From positions 1-12,486 of the forward strand of contig CAZLGW010000071.1 of assembly GCA_964559125.1 (NCBI GenBank): a stretch of 12,486 nucleotides of DNA, written 5' to 3'. How positions within the stretch are numbered: position 1 is the stretch's first letter; each line of letters begins with the position of its first letter. Below the pieces are notes generated by a model. That model had not been told where the DNA came from. It did no database searches and was given only the letters and a program-made list of their open reading frames with translations. This stretch comes from Ravibacter sp964559125 (GTDB lineage: Bacteria; Bacteroidota; Bacteroidia; Cytophagales; Spirosomataceae). A program made the position numbers and the translations under genes. Positions 7,375 through 12,486 of the stretch are shown here, in pieces.

Positions 7375-7428
7375 GGCCTTACTTGGTTTATGAGTGATAT
7401 GCAAAATTACGCAGGCGGTAAAAGCACT

Positions 7429-7446
7429 TCCGCTACTATTGTTACA
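7429..7446 (-). promoter_or_regulatory. Crp/Fnr-type box upstream of the rhodanese operon
   Basis: The gene strand reads TGTAACAATAGTAGCGGA. It is followed after exactly 27 nt by the end of TAATTTTG (7402-7409), the only perfect TAnnTTTG among the five boxed promoters. The box begins 10 bp after the sqr stop codon, so this promoter is packed against the upstream gene. Confidence 0.82.
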
Positions 7447-7456
7447 TAGCCGGGGT

Positions 7457-8710
7457 TTACATCTTCCCTTTTAACATCTTATTCCAGTACATGTAAGGCA
7501 GCCCATATTTTTTGAGCATCCACAGGCGCCAGTGCTCCCGGTAGCTCCTGAATATGAGCATGAGCTTCAGGAGGGGGTCGGGCGTAAATTCATTTTTATA
7601 GTCGAATTCGGCCAGCACCATTTTTCCGTAGCCTGTCACCAGCGGACAGGAGGAGTAGCCTTCGTAGGAGGCATTGTCGGCCACTTTGTGGTCGAGCAGC
7701 TTCAGCAGGTTGTCGACCACCACGGGCGCCTGCTTACGGATGGCCGCCCCTGTCTTGGCCGTCGGCAGCGCCGCTACGTCGCCGAGCGCAAAAACATTCG
7801 AAAATTTCTTATGCTGAAGAGAATGATGATCGACATCTGTCCATCCGGCCGGGTTGGCTAATTCGGATTTAGCCACGAAATTAGGCGCTTTTTGCGGCGG
7901 CGCCAGGTGAAGGAAGTCAAACGGGATTTCCAGCAATCCGTCGCCGGTGATACGCGCTCCTGGCGGCAGTTGGCCGGGCTCCTTTTTTTGAGTGGGCGTA
8001 TTGTCTTTAAAATAAGGCAGTTTTCTGTCACCGTCTATCCTGACCGGCGTATGGAATAACTTCAGCTTGATGCCGAAACGATTGATTACCTCCGTAAGCG
8101 TTTCAGCCACCTGCTTTACCCCGAAAATAACCGTCCCCGGCGTGAGGAAAAGGATTTGCGTTTTCTTATCCAGCCCTTTTTTCTTCAGGTAATCCGCTGC
8201 CAGGTACATGGCCTTTTGAGGCGCTCCCCCGCATTTGATCGGGGTAGCCGGCTGGGTAAAAAGAGCGGTGCCCCCGCTGAAACGCTCAAGCGACTTCCAG
8301 GTATATTCGGGGTCGATATAGTTGCTGCACACAGTGCCGGTTTCAAGCGCATGATCCAGCCCTTCGATCAGCGAATAGTCGTTGACAAGGCCGGTTGCCA
8401 CCACCAGGAAATCGTACGTAACGGTACGACCTGATGCGAGCGCCACTTTGTTTTGGTCAGGATGTATCTCGGTTGCCCTGTCTTTAATCCAGTCGACCCC
8501 TTTCGGGATCACCGACTGCTCGCTTCGCCTGGTTTTATCCATATCGAATGTCCCGGCCCCAACCAGTGTCCACGCAGGCTGATACCAGTGTGTTTCCGAC
8601 GGTTCTACAATCGCAACCTGCAGTTCATGTCTTTTTCGTTTCAGTTGTGCGGCGGTCATGATCCCGGCGGTACCTCCCCCGATAATCAGCACCTGGTAGT
8701 GGGTTTTCAT
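7457..8710 (-). CDS. sqr: Sulfide:quinone oxidoreductase (human SQOR-like)
   Basis: A 417-residue FAD enzyme that oxidises sulfide and reduces quinone (probably menaquinone) at the inner membrane face. The FAD-binding LIIGGGTAG is at 8-16. EPSETHWYQPAWTLVGAG (36-53) closely matches human SQOR. Both redox cysteines are kept: C160 in TPIKCGGAPQKAMYL (human C201) and C355 in YEGYSSCPLVTGY (human C379). ALGDVAALPTAKTGAA (308-323) is the second FAD region. An insertion of about 20 residues near 240-260 separates it from the human protein. The C-terminus (LPYMYWNKMLKGKM) is the membrane-interacting end. The ATG at 8710 is chosen over a longer frame at 8737 because the -7 element (8735-8742) overlaps that start. 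Confidence 0.95.
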   Translation of the reverse strand: MKTHYQVLIIGGGTAGIMTAAQLKRKRHELQVAIVEPSETHWYQPAWTLVGAGTFDMDKTRRSEQSVIPKGVDWIKDRATEIHPDQNKVALASGRTVTYDFLVVATGLVNDYSLIEGLDHALETGTVCSNYIDPEYTWKSLERFSGGTALFTQPATPIKCGGAPQKAMYLAADYLKKKGLDKKTQILFLTPGTVIFGVKQVAETLTEVINRFGIKLKLFHTPVRIDGDRKLPYFKDNTPTQKKEPGQLPPGARITGDGLLEIPFDFLHLAPPQKAPNFVAKSELANPAGWTDVDHHSLQHKKFSNVFALGDVAALPTAKTGAAIRKQAPVVVDNLLKLLDHKVADNASYEGYSSCPLVTGYGKMVLAEFDYKNEFTPDPLLKLMLIFRSYREHWRLWMLKKYGLPYMYWNKMLKGKM

Positions 8711-8761
8711 CGTTTTCCAGACTTGATGTTGACCCAAAGAAAGGCGTCTGCCGGTTAGGAT

Positions 8762-8779
8762 ACAGCTACTTTTGTTACA
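8762..8779 (-). promoter_or_regulatory. Crp/Fnr-type box of sqr, shared with a divergent small ORF
   Basis: The gene strand reads TGTAACAAAAGTAGCTGT, identical to the boxes of the CstB-like gene and tauE. The -7-like element TTTCTTTG (8735-8742) ends exactly 27 nt downstream. On the opposite strand the same box contains TACTTTTG (8767-8774), a perfect -7 element pointing toward the small ORF at 8797. Confidence 0.85.
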
Positions 8780-8796
8780 TAAACAAGGATTAAGTG

Positions 8797-8907
8797 ATGA
8801 GCATTTTAGTTCCTTTAATGGTGGGTGTGGTTGGGATTTTTTTCAGATTGATGGGGGCGGCCTGGTCAGCGTACCGGAAAAAGCCGGACAGCCCGGGTTA
8901 CCTTTAA
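8797..8907 (+). CDS. Possible 36-residue membrane peptide divergent from sqr
   Basis: ATG to TAA encodes 36 residues starting MSILVPLMVGVVGIFF. One hydrophobic segment (about 3-22) is followed by a basic stretch (WSAYRKKP) and a short polar end (SPGYL). This is the layout of single-span small membrane proteins with a cytoplasmic C-terminus. An unusually good Shine-Dalgarno (AAGGA, 8785-8789) lies 7 bp before the ATG. A -7-like TACTTTTG lies at 8767-8774 inside the shared box, giving a leader of about 15-20 nt. Codon third positions are G/C-rich, like neighbouring genes. I recognise no family, and a chance ORF of this length cannot be excluded. Confidence 0.4.
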   Translation: MSILVPLMVGVVGIFFRLMGAAWSAYRKKPDSPGYL

Positions 8908-8937
8908 AGATGACCTGATATTTCGGGTAGAGGTATT

Positions 8938-8984
8938 AAAAAAAAGCGATCCCGACACCCCCGTAGTCGGTGGGTCGGGATCGC
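8938..8984 (-). terminator. Intrinsic terminator after the peroxiredoxin gene
   Basis: An 11-bp perfect inverted repeat (GCGATCCCGAC, 8946-8956, with GTCGGGATCGC, 8974-8984) encloses a GC-rich loop that can pair further. On the minus strand it is followed directly by eight T residues (8938-8945). It starts about 25 bp after the peroxiredoxin stop and ends the CstB-like/peroxiredoxin unit. It is the only strong intrinsic terminator I see in the island. Confidence 0.9.
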
Positions 8985-9008
8985 GATCAAACCATCCGGC
9001 AAAATTTA

Positions 9009-9659
9009 CTATAGCGCTTTTTTTGCCAGGTACCAGTCAATTTGCTCCAGGCTGGCATCCGCTTTTCGTTCGGCCAGCGCATGCAGCGTACGTGGGGCGC
9101 CGACAATGACTTTATCGCCGGGTTGCCAGTTAAGCGGCATAGCCACCTTGTGCTCGTCGGATGTTTGAAGTGCGAGGAGGGCCCGCTTGATTTCTTCCAT
9201 ATTCCGGCCTACGTTCAGCGGATAATACATGATCAGACGGATTTTCCCGGACGGATCAATGATGAAAACGGCCCGTACAGCGGCGGTTTCGCTTTCGCCG
9301 GGCTGCAGCATCCCGTATAGCCTGGCCACTTTCATGTCCAGGTCGGCGATGATCGGGAACTCGAAGAGGATCCCGGTTTTTTCGTCGACAGCATTTACCC
9401 AGGCTATGTGCGAGTGGATGCTGTCGATGCTCAGGCCCATGAGCTTGGTGTTGTGTTCCTGGAAGAAATTCTTCTCTATCGCAAACCCACTCATTTCGGT
9501 AGTACATACCGGTGTAAAGTCGGCCGGGTGCGAGAACAGGATAACCCAACTGTCTTTATTATATTCTGAGAATTTCAGGGCTCCGGTAGTGGTGACAGCT
9601 TCGAAATCCGGCGCCATGTCACCAATCCGGGGCATGCCGGTCGTCTGTTGATTTTCCAT
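9009..9659 (-). CDS. 1-Cys peroxiredoxin (Prx6 type)
   Basis: A 216-residue cytoplasmic peroxidase. The catalytic motif PADFTPVCTTE (45-55) has the peroxidatic C52, and no other cysteine exists in the protein, so it is a true 1-Cys enzyme needing an external reductant. The island's thioredoxin is a candidate. The long C-terminal arm (about 160-216, NWQPGDKVIVGAP) is typical of the Prx6 subfamily. It begins 95 bp after the stop of the CstB-like gene. No TAnnTTTG or Crp-type box is visible in that gap, so co-transcription is likely. It may remove peroxide or reduce polysulfides made during sulfide oxidation (inference). Confidence 0.93.
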   Translation of the reverse strand: MENQQTTGMPRIGDMAPDFEAVTTTGALKFSEYNKDSWVILFSHPADFTPVCTTEMSGFAIEKNFFQEHNTKLMGLSIDSIHSHIAWVNAVDEKTGILFEFPIIADLDMKVARLYGMLQPGESETAAVRAVFIIDPSGKIRLIMYYPLNVGRNMEEIKRALLALQTSDEHKVAMPLNWQPGDKVIVGAPRTLHALAERKADASLEQIDWYLAKKAL

Positions 9660-9754
9660 TTTTTATCTTTTTTGCTGGGTTCTTTACATTTATTTTGACG
9701 CCCTGGCCAGGTATCGATGGGGGGCTATCGTTTCCTGGCTCCGGGCAGATGAGG

Positions 9755-11149
9755 TCAGACCTTAAAAAGCCTGCCTGCTTTTTCATTCCATTCCTTCATG
9801 CCGCCTGAGTAGTTCTTTACCTTTTCAAAACCATTCTTTTTGAGCAGTGAATAGGCAATGGTAGCCCGATCGCCCGCCTGGCAATGGATGACGACGGTTT
9901 TATCTTTACTGATTTTGTCCAGGTTTGCCGGGAGTGTGCCTACGAACACATGGTCTGCGCCCTGGATGTGTTTGGCGGCATATTCGCTTTCTCCCCGTAC
10001 ATCCACGATCTGGATATCCTCCTGCCCGATAAGCGAAGCAAATTCCTCGATATCGATCACATCGGCCTTTTCCAGCGGCATTCCCATCCCGCCAATATCG
10101 CTGATAAACCCGTAGAGGTTGTCCATCCCGATCCGCATCAGCTTGCGGGTGATATCGTCCATCTGGTCAGGATCGGCTACTACCATAAACTGTTCCTGGT
10201 AATTCAATAGCCAGCCCATCCAGGTGGAAAACGTGTTGTTGTTCTGGATATTGAGGCTCCCCGGGATATAGCCTTCGGCGAAATCGGTCTTGTTACGGGT
10301 ATCGATCAGTTTGATGCCTTTGCTATAAGCGGACAGGAACTGGTCTTTAGTCAGCTCAGGGTGTTTCGGCACTTCGATCAGCAACGGGCGATCCGCTTTG
10401 TTCAGGTGCTTCATCATGGCAAAATATCTCGGCGCCTCCGGCTGATCGGCCAGCAGGTAGTCGGTAAACGCTTTTTCATCTTCTCCATATTGAAACGCCC
10501 AGTTACGGATTTTTTCATAGCCTACCGTAGAGCTGTGTACGGCGCCAAGCGCCTTGCCGCATGCCGATCCTGCTCCGTGCGCCGACCACACCTGGACGTA
10601 GTCGGGCAATTCAGCAAACTTTTTCAAAGACTGGAACATTTGCCTGGCCCCGACCTCTTTGGTGCCCATCAGCCCGGCTGCCTTTTCAAGCAGGTCGGGG
10701 CGCCCGATATCTCCGACGAAAACGAAGTCTCCGGTAAAAACCATCACAGGCTTTTCGGTAGCCGGGTGGTCGGTCAAAAGGAAACTGATGCTCTCGGGCG
10801 TGTGACCGGGCGTGTGCAGCACTTCAAGCGTCAGGTTGCCGACTTTGATCACCTCTCCGTCTTTCAGCCCGATGTGGGGGAAAAGATACTGCCAGTTTTC
10901 CCCGCCTTCGTCCGACAGGTAAAGCCTGGCGCCGGTAACTGCGGCCAGTTCCCGCGAGCCTGCCAGGAAATCGGCGTGGATATGCGTTTCGGTAATGTGC
11001 GTAATACGAAGGTTGTTCTGTGCGGCGATTTCCAGGTACGTGTCGATATCCCGTTTGGCATCGATTACGATGGCTTCGCCGGTTGCCTGGCAGCCTACCA
11101 GGTAGCTTCCCTGTGCAAGGCTTTTGTCATATACGTGTTGAAAGAACAT
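9755..11149 (-). CDS. CstB-like persulfide dioxygenase-rhodanese fusion
   Basis: A 464-residue three-domain enzyme with the S. aureus CstB layout. The N-terminal metallo-beta-lactamase/persulfide dioxygenase domain (about 1-240) has H56 and H58 in THIHADF, H115 in TPGH and D141 in TGDFVFVGD; H56, H115 and D141 are the expected mononuclear Fe(II) ligands. The glyoxalase-II DH is DF here, fitting loss of the second metal site. A middle rhodanese-like domain (about 265-360) has Asp where the catalytic Cys should be (VVADPDQ, 323-329). A C-terminal rhodanese has active C423 (IHCQAGDRA). C20 and C197 also occur in the dioxygenase domain. It converts persulfide to sulfite and, via the rhodanese, thiosulfate. 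The ATG at 11149 is chosen over 11206, which lies at the box edge, upstream of the -7 element. Confidence 0.94.
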   Translation of the reverse strand: MFFQHVYDKSLAQGSYLVGCQATGEAIVIDAKRDIDTYLEIAAQNNLRITHITETHIHADFLAGSRELAAVTGARLYLSDEGGENWQYLFPHIGLKDGEVIKVGNLTLEVLHTPGHTPESISFLLTDHPATEKPVMVFTGDFVFVGDIGRPDLLEKAAGLMGTKEVGARQMFQSLKKFAELPDYVQVWSAHGAGSACGKALGAVHSSTVGYEKIRNWAFQYGEDEKAFTDYLLADQPEAPRYFAMMKHLNKADRPLLIEVPKHPELTKDQFLSAYSKGIKLIDTRNKTDFAEGYIPGSLNIQNNNTFSTWMGWLLNYQEQFMVVADPDQMDDITRKLMRIGMDNLYGFISDIGGMGMPLEKADVIDIEEFASLIGQEDIQIVDVRGESEYAAKHIQGADHVFVGTLPANLDKISKDKTVVIHCQAGDRATIAYSLLKKNGFEKVKNYSGGMKEWNEKAGRLFKV

Positions 11150-11206
11150 AGCAGATATGGTTTTACTAAATTGATCATACAAAGTTGGTTGGCGAAAGCA
11201 GCGCAT

Positions 11207-11224
11207 ACAGCTACTTTTGTTACA
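11207..11224 (-). promoter_or_regulatory. Crp/Fnr-type box upstream of the CstB-like gene
   Basis: TGTAACAAAAGTAGCTGT on the gene strand. The -7-like element CAACTTTG (11180-11187) ends exactly 27 nt downstream, and the expected leader is about 25 nt. It begins 18 bp after the tauE stop codon, with no terminator hairpin between them. Confidence 0.85.
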
Positions 11225-11242
11225 CTCCGGGGGAATTGACCG

Positions 11243-12040
11243 CTAGGCCAGCAAAGTTTCTTTAAAAATGATGTACACACCCATTACCAGGACGAACCAG
11301 CCGAAAGCCGGTTTTAACTTTTCCCCGTCAATTTTTCTGGATAGCGCAAACCCGATGAAGATACCTACAATGGCAAAGGCGGTCACGATGATAAGAAATT
11401 TCCAGTCCATTAAATCCTGACCGCTTTCGCCAAAGAAGCCGATAAGCGATTTGGCGGCGATGATGATCAGCGAAGTCCCCACCGCCTCTTTCATAGGGAG
11501 CCTGCTCAACAGCACCAGGGCAGGGATGATGAGGAAACCGCCTCCGGCGCCTACCAGTCCCGTCAGCATACCCACTACCGAACCTTCAAGCAAAATCAGG
11601 GGATAGTTGAACTTTTGCTCTGCTGCCGCATCATCGGTGTCTGTTTTGTTTTTTTTGATCATGCTATAGGACGCCACAATCATCAGCAGCGCGAACAAGA
11701 GCATGAGCGAAACGCTTTTGGTGACCTCGAAATCCCCGACGTTGAAAATTGTTTGCGGGATGGCGGGCACGAGATAGTGACGGGTCAGGTAAACCGCCGC
11801 TATGGAGGGAATTCCAAAAATGACGGCGGTCTTCAGATTGACCAGTCCTTTCATAAAATAGGAGACCGAGCCGATGACCGATGTGGTGCCGACAATAAAG
11901 AGAGAATAGGCCGTCGCCAGTACGGCATCTACATGAAACAGATAGACCAGCACGGGGACGGTGAGAATACTGCCGCCGCCGCCAATTAGTCCGAGTGAGA
12001 TACCGATCAGTACCGGTGCAAAATATCCTGCGATTTCCAT
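11243..12040 (-). CDS. TauE/SafE-family sulfite/organosulfonate exporter
   Basis: A 265-residue inner-membrane protein with about eight hydrophobic segments in two related halves. Each half opens with the family's glycine-rich motif: LIGGGGSILTVPVLV (18-32) and LVGAGGGFLIIPALVLL (162-178). The charged loop between the halves (about 129-145) is the cytoplasmic linker. TauE family members next to CstB/persulfide dioxygenase genes are thought to export the sulfite or thiosulfate produced; the substrate here is inferred from that context. The ATG at 12040 is close behind a boxed promoter (leader about 16-20 nt). Confidence 0.92.
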   Translation of the reverse strand: MEIAGYFAPVLIGISLGLIGGGGSILTVPVLVYLFHVDAVLATAYSLFIVGTTSVIGSVSYFMKGLVNLKTAVIFGIPSIAAVYLTRHYLVPAIPQTIFNVGDFEVTKSVSLMLLFALLMIVASYSMIKKNKTDTDDAAAEQKFNYPLILLEGSVVGMLTGLVGAGGGFLIIPALVLLSRLPMKEAVGTSLIIIAAKSLIGFFGESGQDLMDWKFLIIVTAFAIVGIFIGFALSRKIDGEKLKPAFGWFVLVMGVYIIFKETLLA

Positions 12041-12089
12041 TGGTTTTTCGAGTTTGACGATACGAAAGTACCGCTGCTCAAAAACCAGG

Positions 12090-12107
12090 ACAGCTACTTT
12101 TGTTACA
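12090..12107 (-). promoter_or_regulatory. Crp/Fnr-type box upstream of tauE-like gene
   Basis: TGTAACAAAAGTAGCTGT on the gene strand, identical to the boxes of sqr and the CstB-like gene. The -7-like element TACTTTCG (12063-12070) ends exactly 27 nt downstream. This is the outermost gene-control signal of the island; to its right I see no recognisable gene. Confidence 0.85.
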
Positions 12108-12486
12108 GAGGGAATAAGCTAGGGTATCGCGGTTAGGCCCACCAGACTTCTTCCGTTTTTTGGCATGCCCCTGGCGGGTCGGGCCACTCCAGGGTACGCT
12201 CCGCTTCCGTTCGGGCTGCGCCTTGAACCGGCTCGCTGCTCGCCGCCTTACGTCCCCCTCATGCTATATTCTTTTTGTCTGCTTAAACCTCCCTTGCATG
12301 CTGATTTCGCTAAAGGCTGCTTGGATTTCAAAAGGCTGCTGTAAACCATTATAGTAGATTTTTCCCAATGCGAAACTGGGGAAAAGGCAGCTAAGTTATG
12401 ACGGCCCCAGCCGCACAGGGCTTGCCAAAAGACTTCTATATAACCAAAATAGTTCAACTAAGCCATTTCCCTTTTAAGAGCACCGA
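12108..12486. other. Right flank without a recognisable gene; possible mobile-element backbone
   Basis: Short frames of 60-70 codons exist on both strands (about 12160-12354 plus, 12248-12457 minus), but neither has a recognisable domain or good start signals. The GC-rich stretch around 12165-12250 (CCCTGGCGGGTCGGGCC onward) resembles, from memory, sequence found repeatedly near transfer genes of Bacteroidetes conjugative elements; this could not be checked. A weak 7-bp inverted repeat (12362-12368 with 12381-12387) and short direct repeats are present. Confidence 0.35.
12312..12394. repeat. Short repeats AAAGGCTGCT
   Basis: Perfect 10-bp direct repeats lie at 12312-12321 and 12331-12340 (19-bp period), and a third copy with one mismatch (AAAGGCAGCT) lies at 12385-12394. 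They sit in the gene-free flank. The pattern could be iteron-like or chance. Confidence 0.3.

Noticed and set aside
7747..7789. Apparent loss of a catalytic cysteine in SQR, because GDVAALP lacks the Cys of human GDCTNLP
   Set aside because: Counting along the human protein as I recall it, the redox cysteine C379 lies in YTSCPLVTGY, not in GDC. The window protein has YSSCPLVTGY, so both redox cysteines are present.
8762..8779. Reading the five boxes primarily as plus-strand promoters because of TACTTTTG
   Set aside because: Two boxes (TACTATTG, TACTAATG) break the TTTG, and four of five have no gene on the plus strand, whereas all five keep the 27-nt relation to minus-strand genes. The idea is kept only for the sqr/small-ORF case.
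9702..9711. 10-bp palindrome CCTGGCCAGG between the CstB-like and peroxiredoxin genes
   Set aside because: It is not followed by a T-run, not repeated in the window and unrelated to the boxes; probably chance.
10361..11239. 292-codon plus-strand open frame
   Set aside because: It lies wholly antisense to the CstB-like gene, whose catalytic motifs are complete. The frame shows no domain and is a shadow of the G/C-rich third codon positions.
12160..12457. Two overlapping short frames (64 and 69 codons) on opposite strands
   Set aside because: Neither has a domain, a clear start signal or a promoter match; reported only as part of the gene-free flank.
1..12486. tRNA, rRNA, CRISPR array, transposase or integrase
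   Set aside because: None was seen on either strand: no cloverleaf-like or rRNA stretch, no regularly spaced repeats, and no transposase or recombinase motifs in any frame.

Overview
The window looks like Bacteroidota DNA, probably an environmental Cytophagia, Chitinophagia or Sphingobacteriia member. The evidence is the Bacteroidetes-type MobB/MobC mobilization pair, near-perfect TAnnTTTG promoter -7 boxes, weak or absent Shine-Dalgarno sequences, a DUF2490 outer-membrane protein, and the family composition of the sulfur genes. No genus can be named from sequence alone.

Layout. Positions 1-2777 (+) hold the end of a conjugative or mobilizable element's transfer module: the 3' part of a relaxase gene (MobB type) and a complete VirD4/TraG-type coupling protein (MobC). 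Only 38 bp later comes a Crp/Fnr-family regulator (2816-3439, +). From there to about 12.04 kb nearly everything lies on the minus strand and forms a sulfide/persulfide detoxification island. Read from the right, it holds a TauE/SafE exporter (12040-11243); a CstB-like persulfide dioxygenase-rhodanese fusion (11149-9755) with a 1-Cys peroxiredoxin (9659-9009) and a strong terminator; a human-SQOR-like sulfide:quinone oxidoreductase (8710-7457); a small rhodanese with two DUF2892 membrane proteins (7374-6595); and a thioredoxin, two YeeE/YedE half-transporters, a DUF2490 protein and a methyltransferase (6449-3504). The last 450 bp hold no recognisable gene and may be element backbone.

Regulation is the standout. 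Five transcription units are each preceded by the same 18-bp box, consensus TGTAACAWWAGTAGCKGW on the gene strand. In all five, exactly 27 nt separate the end of the box from the end of a -7-like element. This centres the box near -41/-42, the class II position for Crp/Fnr activators. The only regulator in the window is the Crp/Fnr protein at 2816. Its recognition helix has Val where E. coli CRP has Glu181, and the box has A where the CRP site has the G read by Glu181, so the pairing makes sense. A previously unlisted 36-codon membrane-peptide ORF (8797-8907, +) diverges from the sqr promoter and shares its box.

Proposed logic (inference): sulfide is oxidised by SQR to persulfide. The CstB-like enzyme converts persulfide to sulfite and thiosulfate. 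TauE exports sulfite or related anions. YeeE/YedE halves move sulfur species, while rhodaneses, thioredoxin and peroxiredoxin handle sulfane sulfur and oxidants. The Crp/Fnr protein switches on the set. The position next to mob genes suggests the island travels as cargo.
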